Positions 21,981 to 34,343 are shown, numbered from the stretch's first letter. The stretch is 64,000 nt of DNA from Ascaphus truei (GCA_036426205.1 CM071568.1:227672777-227736776); one strand, 5' to 3'. Numbers and translations are program-made. The notes: generated by a model not told the origin, from the letters alone.

Positions 21981-22854
21981 GCTTGAGACAAATGGCCAGT
22001 GGATCCCTTAAATACCCCCACCAAAATGACTCAACCAGAGTAGCTGATTGGCCCTGCATCAAGTCCCATGATCAGACCCAAAGTCACTGATGTCGCACTA
22101 TGCTCGTCATCAGCACAGCTGCATGATCCACAGGGATCAGAGTTGTGTATGCAGTACCATCAGGCCGCCACTGCGAGGGAAGAGAGCATCCTCCGTAACC
22201 ATGGTGCCGTGCTGCTGGAGACCGTGACGCCGTGGTCCATCGAAGAGGACTCAACGGCTTAGCTATATGCACATGCGCGGCCCCGTCACCACATAAGTAG
22301 GCAGCGCGGCATCTCACACAGTGGGGAGACACGCGATCGATCCCTCACATCCTGGCAATTATGATGGTGGATATAGTATCTAACTGCACATCCATGGGAA
22401 CACTCATATAGAGATAAGGTGCAGTAATAACCGGGACATCAGGGGGATCTCCATGGGTACTATAAAATGACAGAAAGTGAGAAACAAACGTGAAAAAAAG
22501 GATAAGGAGAAATAAAAGCAGAGCATAATTCCTTATCGCTGCAGGCATTAATAAAAAGATTATTATTACAACACTATGTGATCATCAGGCCACTGGATAT
22601 ACAAAATGGCTACAAGGACCCTGAGTTAATCAAAACCAGGGGAAGGAAATGGCAACAAAAAGCTATGTATACATAGTAAAACACTGACAGTGAAAGACAC
22701 ATTAATAACAGGAGGAAGAGAGGGAGGGAAGGAAAGGCGAGAACATAGAGGGGGAGGGAAGGATAAGTAGGGAAGGAATGAGGAAGGAGGGAAGTAGGAA
22801 ATGGAGAAAGAAACACATACAGCCGAGGGCAATCAGCCCGCCCAAATAAGTAAC

Positions 22855-23085
22855 ACACTGTTATTAAAAAAAAGCACCCAAGCTTGAAATCCTTATCGAG
22901 ACGCATTGGGGCCATTGTATTGAGCTCAAAAATGAGTCTTGCTTCCATTGTCGCAAGGTTGTGTTTGAATTTCTTAAAATGTCTTGCAACCGGTTGTAGT
23001 TTTTGGTTATCACTGTCACCCACTTCCGATAATGCCTTCCTGATGACAGTGATGACCAAAAACATTTTAAGAAATTCAAACACAA
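22855..23085 (-). pseudogene. Penelope-like ORF C-terminus
   Basis: The minus frame reads VARHFKKFKHNL, then ARLIFELNTMAPMRLDKDF and KLGCFF. The H-F-x6-H-N spacing followed by an IF-LNT-AP-LD-DF-L-CF end is the pattern at the C-terminus of the GIY-YIG endonuclease region of Penelope-like proteins. The reverse transcriptase part is absent. The normal stop after CF is lost, which lets the frame run into a Ser/Pro-rich low-complexity tail with no meaning. Confidence 0.65.
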
Positions 23086-23149
23086 CCTTTGATTGAGTCA
23101 TTTTGGTGGGGTTATTTAAGGGATCCACTGGCCATTAGTCTCAAGCACC

Positions 23150-23190
23150 ACCCTGAGGAAGGTCCCACGAGGACCGAAACGTTGGTCATG
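23150..23190 (+). ncRNA. Hammerhead-like ribozyme motif
   Basis: CTGAGGA (23153-23159), then GGTCC-CACGA-GGACC (23161-23175, perfect 5 bp stem) and GAAACGTTGGTC (23176-23187). It is the inverted partner of the motif at 21941-21974. The T/C to C change in the stem is matched on the other side relative to that copy. The same extra A lies between CTGAGGA and the stem. Confidence 0.55.
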
Positions 23191-23275
23191 TTTGAGCTAT
23201 GTTTATTTTTGAATACAAGTTTTCTTACTTACGGTACCTTTGAGTGCTGTCTTGTGTCTGCTCCTACTGGAGTGG

Positions 23276-23276
<1 letters not shown>

Positions 23277-23360
<84 letters not shown>

Positions 23361-23375
23361 CTATACACACACACA
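23277..23375. repeat. Compound microsatellite (TC)n(TA)n(CA)n
   Basis: (TC)n from 23277 to 23332 passes into (TA)n to about 23360 and a few CA units. It directly follows the Penelope-like terminal repeat. Confidence 0.95.
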
Positions 23376-24591
23376 GACTTTCAGATGCCATCAGGAGATC
23401 TGGCACATATAAATTAGATGGATTTGTCTGAAGAACTTTACTCCTGTCCTAAATCTGTCAGCAGCTCTGTACTGTATTACTCAAATAAAGACACATAAGA
23501 TAAACAAGATATGACAATGCAAGATAAGAATATAAGAACAAAAATTGTCACTTGGATGGATGAACAGTGGGACACGTTGCTAAGGACCCAATGTGCAATT
23601 TAATTGCCTGTCACTGATTTCTACCGTTATTTTAAGCCTTTACAGGGTAAAAGTCATAGCAATCAGTAGGGCAGTCTGCCAACACATACATATTACTTCG
23701 CCAATTCACTACAAGAGAAACATGTGGAGTGCATCTTTGCGCTGCAACATTCTGCTGGTGACTAGAATACTACACAGTAACTCAGACACTGATAGAACAA
23801 CTGTATGATGTGTAGTCTGTGTTGAGGAGTCAATATTAGAGATATGCAAAATTGGGCCAAAAAAAATTGGGCAAGCAATACAAGTTAATGTGCAGGTCAC
23901 ATGACCTTAAGTGCAGGTAACATGGTCCTTTATGCTCTTGGCATTTGCTCCAAATGCTTGCAAAAAGAGGCAACAATTTTCAACCCTGTGAGCTTATGTT
24001 AAAAAAAAAAAAAAAAAAATCAATAACATTTTTAAAATGTAGGAAAAATGTAAGAAGAATTTTGCAGAGCACATTTCAAGCCATACATACATCTAGTCAA
24101 TATGCTCCCTTGGACTCTGTAGAGTTATCCAGTCATTTACTAAGGTGCCCCTTGCATTAAGCAGTGCAATCATAGGGCAGTGCTAATCCAATATCTGCTG
24201 TTGATACTTTGAAACTGTGTAAATGTGTATAATTTAATGTAATTTTCCATCAATAAGGTGTCTGCATATATGTTAAGGCTTACAGACAGAAAAAAATATC
24301 TAATTTGTTAGAGCTTTCTCTGGACACAATATTCCAAGAAATTATGTGTGCTTTGGACTAGTTCTGAAACAACTTCCTATAAAAGTTATAAGCAAAGTTG
24401 TGTGAATGACACTGTTCTGTTCTTCTACCAGACTATCACCAAAACTAGCAATTTGAAGCCTTATAAAGATTGCTTTTAGAGCTTGACGAAAATGCGTGTC
24501 TTAGGATCACTTTAAAGCAGCAAAGCAGCAAAAATGTACATTCTTATGTTATTTATTTAAATAAATCAGTTATGTAGTATTAGATAATAGT
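23376..24591. other. Intron sequence, no gene seen
   Basis: AT-rich intron with an A-run at 24001-24019. No conserved frame or bounded repeat. Confidence 0.5.
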
Positions 24592-24594
24592 GAG

Positions 24595-24650
<56 letters not shown>
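24592..24650. repeat. (TTA)n microsatellite
   Basis: About 18 TTA units with one interruption near the end. Confidence 0.95.
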
Positions 24651-24651
<1 letters not shown>

Positions 24652-25973
24652 TCAACTCTTAATATATTGAGCATACTTTGATTTCTATAGCAGGTTTTAG
24701 CCACCTCCCCAGCAGTGCAACATCTTCGTGATTTGTGATAATTTATTGCCAATGTTCACAGCAGTTTGAGCTGTAAACTGTAACAATAGATCATGTTACC
24801 TTAGTTATGTAAGAATACATTGTAGCTGCTGAGTAGACTGACTGAAGAATTGATTTAAACTGAAAGGTGGCCATTGTGTTAGGCACACAAATCAGGATTG
24901 CAACAGATTTATAACAGGAGCACCAAACGATTGCCAGCTTAGGTTAGAATGTAGAATTATACATTGTCACATGCTTTACATATTAAAAAAAAACAGAGTG
25001 AAAAGGGGGGGGATGTAATATTGTTGCTTTAACTGGAAATTTTCTTTTTTACATAAACATCCTTATGCTTTACAAATAACACAATTAGACAATGCACTGT
25101 ATACACATTAATGTACCCTGTATATTGGGAGAAAAGGGTACACTAATTTGTAGAATTAACTATTTTATTGTTCACTGTAACTACCTCTGCAGACCTTTCC
25201 ACATGAACTGTGTGCTCACGTGTTTACTGGATCTACATGTATGGCTCTGGCTCTCTAGATGGTTTCTCTCCCAAGGACTGATGGGTCATATACACCTGAC
25301 AAAGACATTTACGGTTAAAATTAAGATCCAAATAGTGTCTGTGCTAGAAACATGTGGGAGGAACAGGTACGGAAGCAAGTGCTAATGAGTGCAGATTGAT
25401 ACATCTATGCATATTCCAAAATTGGCAGCTTTGAGGCTGTATACAGATAGACCCCTGTGCATAATCCTTTAATCATATCTAACATCAACAAAGAAATATA
25501 CAAAGCAAGATATCAAATTATATAATTCAGACATATTATGACCGAGAGTTAGAAAGAAAGGAGTTTGAAAGACAGCTGCAATCTGAAGCCCAATTGTATA
25601 CATCCCCGAATGAACCATGCATATGTTTTTACAATCTGCTTTCATAAAATGCTGGGTTATTTAAAGCAAACAGCAACATTAGAGTTATATATGTATTAAA
25701 TCCAGGCAAGCGGTGAATAGCTAATCAGGTTTACTGAGATGTTTTATACAGTAATTAAAACTGACATTTAGAAACATAAACGACGATTGGTGGGCTGTAG
25801 TTCTAAAACATGTATGAGTTCCTGAGGGGGGAAAAAAACTTTCTTTTTTTAAGAACAGCTTCATTTCCAAATATTAGCTTTTGCAATAGAATATAATAAT
25901 TTATGCAAATGTTAGCATTTATTTTTAATTATGTGGAATTCTGCTTTTTATAATTACTGCTTAATACTACAGA
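24651..25973. other. Intron sequence, no gene seen
   Basis: AT-rich intron, no supported gene or clear repeat family. Confidence 0.5.
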
Positions 25974-26306
25974 TGCATTGGAGAATCGCAACTAATAATC
26001 TGTAGTCCATTAAATAAAACATGTGTTAGGAGTAAAGCTCTTCTGTAGCATGAATTCACAACAGAATGCATTGTCCAAAAAATGTTATGCACCCCTGACC
26101 CAAGGCAATTAGCTAAAGACCATCGGAAAACTCGAAATATATGCTGTATTTACATACTGTAGTAGATGAGGTTGGAAAAAAAGACACACTGTATGTCCAT
26201 CAAGTTCAACCTACTGTATGTTAAATTTAGATGACAGACACTTTATCCTATATTTGTATTGCATTGGAGAATCGCAACTAATAATCTGTAGTCCATTAAA
26301 TAAAAC
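25974..26306. repeat. 47 bp direct duplication around a CR1-like tail fragment
   Basis: 25974-26020 and 26260-26306 are identical for 47 bp (TGCATTGGAGAATCGCAAC start). Between them 26160-26255 matches the CR1 3' end at 50077-50170 (ATAGTAGATGAGGTTG, CCATCAAGTTCAACCTA). The second copy runs straight into the CTGA-rich satellite. Confidence 0.85.
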
Positions 26307-28520
26307 CTGACTGACTGACTGACCTGGGCGGGAGACTGACTGACTGACCTGGGTGGGTGGGTGACTGACTGACTGACTGACCTGGGTGGCTGACTGACCT
26401 GGGTGGGTGACTGACTGACTGACCTGGGTGGGTGACTGACCTGGGTGAGTAACCGACTGACTGACCTGGGTGGGTGACTGACTGACTGACCTGGGTGGGT
26501 GACTGACTGACTGACCTGGGTGGGTGACTGACAAACTGACCTGGGCGGGAAACTGACTGACTGACTGACCTGGGTGGGTGACTGACTGACTGACCTGGAT
26601 GGGTGACTAAATTACTGACTGACCTGGGTGGGTGACTGACTAACTGACCTGGGCGGGAGACTGACTGACTGACTGACCTGGGCGGGAGACTGACTGACTG
26701 ACTGACTGACCTGGGTGGATGACTAAATGAGTGACTGACCTGGGTGGCTGACTGACCTGGGTGGGTGACTGACTGACGGACCTGGGTGGGTGACTGACTG
26801 ACTGACCTGGGTGGGTGACTGACTGACTGACCTGGGTGGGTGACTGACTGACCTGGGTGGGTGACTGACTGACTGACTGACCTGGGTGGGTGACTGACTG
26901 ACCTGGGCGGGAGACTGACTGACTGACCTGGGCGGGAGACTGACTGACTGACTGAGCTGGGTGGGTGACTGACTGACCTGGGTGGGTGACTAAATGACTG
27001 ACTGACCTGGGTGGGTGACTGACTGACTGACTGGGGTGGACTGACTGCACTGACCTGGGTGGTACTGACTGCTGACCTGGTGGTGAACTGACTGACCTGG
27101 GTGTGTGACTGCTGACCTGGGCATGTTACTGACTGACTGACACTGGGTGGTGACTGACTGACTGACCTGTTGTGGGTGGGATTACGGACTGACTGACCTT
27201 GGTTGGGTGACTGACTACTACCTGGGTGGGTGACTGACAGACTGACCTGGGTGGGTGACTGACCTGACTGACCTGGCGAGTGACTGACTGACCTGTTGGG
27301 TGACGAACTGAGTGACTGGCCGGGTATCTGACTGACCTGGTTGTGGTGCTGATGACATGACTGGACCTAGTGGGTGATACTGACCTGACTGACCTGGTGG
27401 GTGAACTTACTGACTGACTGACTGACCTGGGTGGGTGCTAAATGAACTGACTGACTGGACCTGGGTGGCTTGACTGACCTTGGTGGGTTCACTGACTAAC
27501 TGACCTGTGTGGGGACTGACTGATGAACCTGGTGGGTGACTGACTGATGGCCTAGGTGGGTGACTGATCTGAACCTGACGATGTCCTGGCGAGTGTCCTG
27601 ACGCCGGAGGTGGGTAGCTGACTGACTGACCTGGGTGGGTGACTGACAAAATGACCTGGGCGGGAGATCTGACTGACTGACCTGGGTGGGTGACTGAACT
27701 GGACCTGGGGCGGAGTATGACTGATGACCTGGTGGGATGGGTTGAACTGACTAACTGACCTGGGCGGGGAGATCTGACTGATCTGATCGACTGCGAGCGA
27801 TCTGAGACGGCGGGGGTGAGACTACTGACTGGTGGGACTAAGGACTGGAGACCTGGTGTGACTGAGCTGATACCTGGTGATCGCTGACGGTGTGTTGACT
27901 AATGACTGCCTGACTGTTGGGTGACTGACTGACTGACCTGGTGTTGACTGACCTTACTGACCTGGTGGGTGACTGACTGACTGACCTGGGTGTGTGACTG
28001 ACTGACTGACCTGGGTGTGTGACTGACTGACTGACCTGGGTGTGTGACTGACTGACTGACCTAGGTGTGTGACTGACTGACTGACCTGGGTGGGTGACTG
28101 ATTGACTGACCTGGGTGTGTGACTGACTGACCTGGGTGTGTGACTGACTGACTGACTGACTTGGGTGGGTGACTGACTGACTGACCTGGGTTGGTTACTG
28201 ACAAACTGACCTGGGTGGGTGACTGACTGACTGACCTGGGTGGGTGACTGACAGACTGACCTGGGTGGGTGACTGACTGACTGACCTGGGCGAGTGACTG
28301 ACTGACCTGGGTGGGTGACCGACTGACTGACTGACTGACTGACCTGGGTGAGTGACTGACAAACTGACCTGGGTGGGAGACTGACTGACTGACCTGGGTG
28401 GGTGACTGACTAACTGACCTGGGCGGGAGACTGACTGACTGACCTGGGTGGGTGACTGACTGATTGACTGACCTGGGTGGGTGACTGACTGACTGACCTG
28501 GGCAGGTGACTGACTGACTC
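26307..28520. repeat. CTGA-based minisatellite, about 2.2 kb
   Basis: Tandem units of CTGACCTGGGTGGGTGA plus one to four CTGA repeats, giving unit lengths of about 20-29 bp. Both flanks (26307-27040 and 27960-28520) are regular; the middle (27040-27960) has many single-base gains and losses. Minus-strand frames rich in SVTHPGQ are products of the repeat. Confidence 0.95.
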
Positions 28521-29269
28521 GACAATGGCTAATGACCCCAACGATCCATACCTTCTCCTATCCTCGACCATGGCAAGTTATACTACAATCCTCCCTTCTC
28601 CAACCCTGACCCGGCTATGACTCTGCATTCCAGACGTGATCTCGAGGCCTCAGGTCAGTATTTCTATATCCCCACCTCTGCCTCGCGGTCCAGTCCAGTT
28701 TGTGGTGGGCACCCGTTATAATGATAGAAAGTTTGTCTGCATAGGTGATTGCGAGATAATATTGAATGCCTTAGCTGGATGATAATCTGAGAGACATACA
28801 GATGTTGCAAGACAGTGCCGTAACCGTGTTAATGGATCAGTCCATCCACTACGCTGACATTGCTTTAATATATTGTTGATTGAACTTGAAGGCCTGATCA
28901 ACAAAGCTCTGTTAATGGCTTAACGGGTGTTAACTTAAATTAACACATTGTTACGTGCTAACGAAGATCTTCAAAGCTCCAAACACTTGTGTGGTGGCCT
29001 GTTTCATGACTAAAGCGATAACTATAACGAACGTTAATGCAAATCCACAGATCCATAGAGCTCCATTATAGTTAATGCAGAGATTTAACATTATGATAGT
29101 TAGGCCATAGCTTAACCCAGCAAAAACTCACATCATCACGCATTACATGCTGTATTTAGCGCACTTAAAGATAGACTGCTAAGCGTTGACATCAATCTAA
29201 CGCAACGTTGTATTCTATAAATTTAATGAATTGCCACGTGGAGCACCATTCTCTCACAGAGCGTGTACA
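28521..29269. other. Possible LTR-derived block and Harbinger 5' region
   Basis: 28525-28720 resembles the leader part of Ty3 LTRs in style (ACCATGGC, CCCACCTCTGCC, GTTATAATG) but cannot be bounded. 28890-29260 (TGATCAACAAAGCTCTGTTA start) precedes the Myb-like frame and may be the 5' part of a Harbinger element. Confidence 0.3.
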
Positions 29270-29712
29270 TCATGGCGGAAGAGGCGTCAGAGGTTGCTCA
29301 ATCCAAAAGAAGGATCCATGTGAACAAATTCTGTGAGGCAGAAATAAATGTCATGGTCATTAATATTGAGAACCATTATGGCAAATTCTTTCGCGAGCTT
29401 GCATAGAATACCCCGGCGTCTCTGAAAAAACTGCATATGGGCCCAAATAGTTCAAGACATAAATGCTGTGGGCCATACTGTAGTCAGAGAATCATAGAAA
29501 TGGTAAAGAAAAGATTGGCAGATATCAGACGCAAGCTTCGTAAGAAACTTGCTGAGCATGCAAGGGAACCTCAGAGAGGAGGCTCTGAACCAGAACTGTC
29601 CCTGACTGATTATGAACAGTGCATGATGGAAGTGGAGGGCATAATGGCCAAAGTAGCTGTCTCAGATGAGGAAGCAAGTATACTGTATATTACAATAGAA
29701 AGCACATTGTAA
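29270..29712 (+). pseudogene. Harbinger Myb-like DNA-binding protein, N-terminal
   Basis: The frame starts at ATG 29270 (MAEEASEVAQSKRR), has one TAG near 29404, and continues to the stop at 29710-29712. Its second half, KKRLADIRRKLRKKLAEHAR and then a LTDYEQCMMEVEGI segment, is the trihelix/Myb-like domain with helix-3 motif (KRW-D-RR-K-KLA) carried as the second gene of PIF/Harbinger transposons. The usual Trp is replaced. It helps bind the transposon ends with the transposase. One nonsense codon and loss of the downstream part make it a fossil. Confidence 0.6.
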
Positions 29713-31149
29713 AAATGTAAAAACTAAAATTGGAACTACTTAAGCCAAACATACATTTTGGACATACTGAGAATAATGAGAAAACATTGAATAATTGTGT
29801 ATGTAGTTGTAGTTGTAATTGTGTATGTATATAGTTAGTTAAATGTGTATTTACTCCAAATAGATATTAATATGAATAACAAATATTGTATCACCCATTG
29901 TAACAGAGTGGTTTATGTGACAGTGGTTAGTTAGTATTATTCAGCTAGTAGTTGAGGTCTCGATAACATGGTGGATGGCAAATGATTTATTTTTCATTTG
30001 CATGTGTGTTAATTAGAGTACACAAGTTAACAATGGTCCCCAGGGTGTTTGTGTTCAATATCATTATCATAAATATATGAAATGGTAGATTTAAGAAGCA
30101 TCAACATAATAAATATATATATTTAAAATATTTGGGTTAGTAATAAACACATTAATAGTCACAGCATTGCTTTTACCATGTATTTACTTAGCTTCATTTA
30201 GGACCATCTCAACAGACATGTGCCACTCCATGATCGCCTGTGAAATCCTAGATGAGCAGGAATCACAGAATGTTGGAAGTGAAGGGGACTTCAACTTCTG
30301 CAGTTACCAGAGAAGTCACATTTCTTAGTCACACCTACTCCATCTGAAGTGCAACCTACTCCATCTGAAGTACAAATTAACCCAGACAGGGTAGTACCTT
30401 CTGAGAGAGTATCCAGACATTCCTCTCCAGATAACAGTATTTTCACCGGAAGGGCAAATGAAAACAGAATACTAAGGGTCCCTAGGAGAGGATATATCCA
30501 AAGGTCTTAGGCAACCTCTCACCTACACAGGCAGCACCGAGTGGCCATGACTAAGGAAACTCAAACAAAAGCTATACTATCGCAGGTACCAGCATCCTTG
30601 CATCACAACACAAAACAAACTACAGCAGCATTAAACCATCTAGATTATAGCTGGAGTTATTCAGCAAGCTGTAGAACTCATGGGTCCACCTTCACTAACA
30701 AGCACATCAGAAGGATATGTGTGTTCAAGTGCTACTTCCCATCAGTCAATGGGGCCCTAACATACACGTCATGGCATACGGCGTCAAAGGGGTGGCATCA
30801 GTGAACCATCCACTACTATTGATAGAAGGGGAAGGCAATAAAGTTATTAATGTTGTTTGTTTTGTAAATATAGTTGTTACTTGTTATATTTTTATATGTT
30901 TCATAAATACATACCACAAAATGTTTATAATATTTCCTAACTGGTGTTGTCTTTGTTTTAATTTCATAACCACATATACCAAAGTTTAATTAATAAGTCA
31001 ACTCTGGCTGTCTTAAGCGCTATCACAATGGCAGCTAATGTAATTAGAAACCTAAAACATTCAAAGTTATAATAAACCAAAATACCAGGCCACCATACAT
31101 CTTCTAAACATTCAGATGTATTATACAAACACACCCTATAGTAATAATA
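29713..31149. other. Degenerate downstream part of the Harbinger Myb gene, then intron
   Basis: Between 30290 and 30620 a frame with PTPSEVQPTPSEVQ and RHSSPDNSIFTG could be a second exon of the Myb-like protein, but it is broken. The rest is AT-rich with no supported feature. Confidence 0.3.
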
Positions 31150-31385
31150 AAAATAATAATAGCATGTTCTTGTATAGCGCTGCTTGTTTTACGTAGCACT
31201 TTACAGAGACATTTTGCAGGCACAGGTCACTGCCCCGTGGAGCTTACAATCTATATTTTTTTGGTGCCTGAGACACAGGGAGATAAAGTGACTTGCCCAA
31301 GGTCCCAAGGAGCCGACACTGGGAATTGAACCAGGTTCTCCTGCTTCAAACTCACTGAGCCGCTCCTTCTCCAGACAACCATTCA
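31150..31385 (-). mobile_element. MIR-like CORE-SINE
   Basis: On the minus strand: a tRNA-like head with CTCAGTGAG and the B box GGTTCAATTCC, then the CORE-like segment TTGGGCAAGTCACTTTA, then a GATTGTAAGCTCC...GGGGCAGTGAC tail and ATAATAATAG-type end. The tail is of the L2-like kind also seen at 20790 and 61760. The pol III boxes are recognisable but slightly mutated. Confidence 0.75.
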
Positions 31386-32521
31386 AAATTGAAATATGCA
31401 AATAACTTTTTGGATTATTACATACAAATATATACATAACTATATCTTGTGCACCCCTTGAATGTATGTGATAATATATACAGTAGTAGGAACACATACA
31501 ATTATTGTACTCCTATTTGACTATAAATGGGTTAATTTCAAGGAGAATGCACTGTCCCCATTCAAGGGAAGCTTATAAAAAAGGACCATCTTGTTTAATT
31601 GAATCTTTAACTAATTAGGCTATCCAATTTGGGGATAACAATCAGTTTGCTATGTTTTCAAGGAATGTCATTACCAAGATATGTGAGTGTCCAAGATATT
31701 ATAGTAGAGTTTTTGCAGAATGATTCATTGTGTAGAGCTCAGGAGATAGTGAGATAGAGATTACAGTTTTCAGAATCTGTGTAATTTATAAGGAAAAGTT
31801 GATACACTGCTTTTTGCAGACCCCGACTGTACCTCAATGATGGGTTTAAGTTCAAGATGAACACAAGATTTTGTACACTGTACCAGGAGTCATGCCTTTC
31901 TTGCTCTGAACAAAAAATGCAGCGTTCAGTAGATTACAGAGATGTAATTTGTAGTTTACAGGTAACATAGAGCTATATCTGAAATGAGATCCATAAATCC
32001 ACCCTGCTAGAGAACAGAATATTACAGATGGAAGCAGAGAATGTCTTAATGGACATTTTTTTAAAAAATAAGTCATTAAGTAATATATTGATTATATTGA
32101 TTAATCCACTGTTTGGTCTGTCAAAGGGGTATGTTGGGAATGTCACAGGATGCTTAACCTCCCTAACCAATCGCAAGCACCTTTAACAACCTTACCTAAT
32201 ATATTGTACATGTTACAGTGCCTCCTATGATCCCGATTCAGTTTTTTAAAAAAAATGGTTGTTTATTCTATTCCAAATATGTTCCCAACCAATAATTAAA
32301 ATATATTATATAAAGATAATATCCTCACGAAATCTTGAAATAAAATATATATTTTTTACTGATCAGTGTAACATCACACAATAGCACGTGTAACAGAACA
32401 GACATGAAAAACAAAACATTTACTACGTGATCTTTTTTGGTTTTGGTAGAGTGCTTGGTTTGTGAGCATGCTGGCGCCTCAATCCACAACACAGTGGCTC
32501 CTGACATGATGAGGAGGTGGG
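31386..32521. other. Intron sequence, no gene seen
   Basis: AT-rich non-coding sequence without a conserved frame. Confidence 0.5.
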
Positions 32522-33108
32522 CTAGTCTGGTAGGTTTGATGGTCCACTAGGCTGGCTGACAGTTGGCAGTGTAATGATGTAGGTGGGCCGAATCACCTCA
32601 ATAGCCTGTTGCAATACTCCAACAACTTGGTTACCAAGATGGTGCAGTGTGGCATCAATGGTGCTTATAGATGCCATGGCCTGTCGATGATGCCTTCTCC
32701 CATCCCTGATTTGGCGTATTATTTTTCTATTCTGTGCCCTATATATAGCAAGCAAATCCTGCAAATACTGCAATATTGCAGCATCTGCTCTTTGCTAGGC
32801 ATCAGCAGAGGGGGATACAGATAGAGGGGCTACAGTGTAGCAGGAGTGGGGCAACAGATAGAAGGGTCACCGCAGGAGCCGGCAGGGTCACAGGAGGTGG
32901 GGCCACAGCAAGGATCTATAGCTAGAGCAGATGGGGCCACAGATGGAGTTGCCACTGCAGGTAGGGCCAAAGTAGGTGGGGCATCAGCAGGAGCAGGTGT
33001 GGCCACTGATGTGGACTGTACTGTAGGTGCCACAGGAGTTTCCACTTGAGGCAAATTTTCAATGAAAAACTCCTCACCCTCTGCTTGAGAAGTCTCCATC
33101 TCAGACAC
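32522..33108 (-). pseudogene. Possible Harbinger accessory protein, C-terminal part
   Basis: Two minus frames, 33108-32830 and 32773-32522, follow each other with a shift between. The first is acidic and then Pro/Ala/Thr-rich (VATPAPADAPPTLALPAVA) with tandem-like repetition. The second has an amphipathic segment YRAQNRKIIRQIRDGRRHHR followed by a hydrophobic heptad-like helix. An acidic linker followed by a C-terminal coiled coil is common in Harbinger Myb-like proteins, but no diagnostic motif is present. Other origins are possible. Confidence 0.35.
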
Positions 33109-33508
33109 TTTTCCATCTGAGGCAGGTGATTCGGCTGGGTGTCTTTGAGATGGGCATATACAGTATATTGAGATAAAATATATATTTGTTAGAAATAGTA
33201 CGCCATAAAAAATTAATACACATAAAACATATTTTGTGCATATTAAAGGTATTATATATATATATATATTTACACATAAAATGCTTTTTACAATGAGCCA
33301 AAGCTAATTCAATTGTTGACACATATGATTATGACCTGAGGCATGATGAACATTATAAATAAATAGTTGACGTAGGCCTAAAATGTTACAATGTTCTGTA
33401 AATTACCATAAAATTGTGATTTGTAACATACTAACTGCTGGAGACATTGTTATTCAATTAAACAATTGTGTTAAACACAATCATTACTATGTGGTTAATG
33501 CTCCATAC
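33109..33508. other. AT-rich sequence, no gene seen
   Basis: Non-coding up to the target site CATAC (33504-33508) of the Sushi element. Confidence 0.5.
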
Positions 33509-34332
33509 TGTAAGGATCCGCGCCGCGGGTACACCCACTTCCAGCGCCTCCATACCTTGTCTCCGTGCCGCCCAGGCTCCCCGGCGGAGTGCCTCACTCC
33601 TCGCGGCACACCCCACGGTTGCTCCCGCACTTCCGGGGCGCGCGCGTACCCAGGCTTCCATTACTGGTGATGTGCGCCTGACTCCGCCTCTTCAGGTGCT
33701 GCACTCCCAGGCCCTTCTCCCCTATCGGATCCTTCCCCGGGCCGCTCCTCCGCTCCTCCCCTTGCTCTGATAGGCTCCAGCCTCCCAGGCACTTCTCCCT
33801 TATCAGGTCCTCCCTCGGGCCGCTCCTCCGTTCCTCCCCTTCCTCTGATTGGTCGCAGCCCCCTATTTAGTCTCCCCTCACCATTACCACCTTGCTCTGC
33901 ATAGCTTCTGTACCTTGGTGCTGTCTGCTGTTGCCTGGCCCCTTTTGTCTTTCAGTTCCTGTTCCTGTCCCTGAATATTCTGCTGACCTCACTGGATCTT
34001 GACCTTTGACTTTGGACTTCATTACGCTGCTCTCTGGAAACCCTTGGATTTGGCTTTGGACTTTCTACCCTGCAGACTTCTATATCCCCTGGACACGGCT
34101 TACGGACACTCTACTACGCTGCTCTCTCCATCTCACGACCATTGGCTTACGGACTTTACCTTTCTATGATGGAGTTGTCAAGTATGGTACCTTTTCTATT
34201 TTTGTTACCTGGACCACCTACGCTACTTCCACACTCCGGCCGTGCCCCCATTTACTGCTAGGTGTGTGGTATTACTCCTTTCCACCTCAGTCCCGGGGTC
34301 TCGTCTGGCTTGTGGGCAGGCCGAGCGTTACA
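33509..34332 (+). repeat. A1 5' LTR
   Basis: 824 bp, starting TGTAAGGATCCGCGCCGCGG and ending GAGCGTTACA. U3 ends near the TATA-like box at 33864 and R begins at about 33894. The 3' LTR repeats this sequence except for a 28 bp internal inversion (see 45215-45242) and a short tandem duplication near 45565. Confidence 0.92.
33864..33903 (+). promoter_or_regulatory. A1 core promoter and self-primer sequence
   Basis: A TATTTAG box at 33864-33870 lies 30 bases upstream of GCTCTGCATA (33894-33903). That decamer is the exact reverse complement of the primer site at 34334-34343, so it probably marks the first bases of the transcript, as in Tf1. Confidence 0.75.
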
Positions 34333-34333
34333 T

Positions 34334-34343
34334 TATGCAGAGC
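34334..34343 (+). other. A1 primer-binding site overlapping the gag start codon
   Basis: TATGCAGAGC, one base after the 5' LTR, pairs perfectly with GCTCTGCATA at 33894-33903. The ATG at 34335 is the first codon of gag. No match to a tRNA 3' end is apparent. This fits self-priming known in the Tf1/Sushi group. Confidence 0.8.

Larger units (their letters stand above)
21840..23280 (-). mobile_element. Penelope-like element, folded back on itself
   Basis: The minus strand carries the end of the Penelope-type ORF (23013-22855), a long 3' region and a terminal repeat with a hammerhead-like motif (about 22040-21840). From about 23038 the same material starts again on the plus strand, with a 17 bp gap in the ORF remnant, and passes directly into a second copy of the terminal repeat (23088-23275). 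Inverted and partly truncated terminal repeats are a known feature of Penelope-like elements. Confidence 0.75.

Noticed and set aside
23089..23431. Frames with runs of SLSLSL, RERERE and IYIYIY
   Set aside because: Translation of the (TC)n/(TA)n microsatellite.
26211..28525. Minus-strand frames rich in SVTHPGQ repeats; also a CRISPR-like look of repeated units
   Set aside because: The units are contiguous variable-length satellite repeats with no unique spacers, and the frames follow from the repeat. This is a vertebrate genome.
31150..31385. Functional tRNA gene suggested by a B box
   Set aside because: The A box is degenerate, no cloverleaf can be formed and the CORE and tail identify a SINE.
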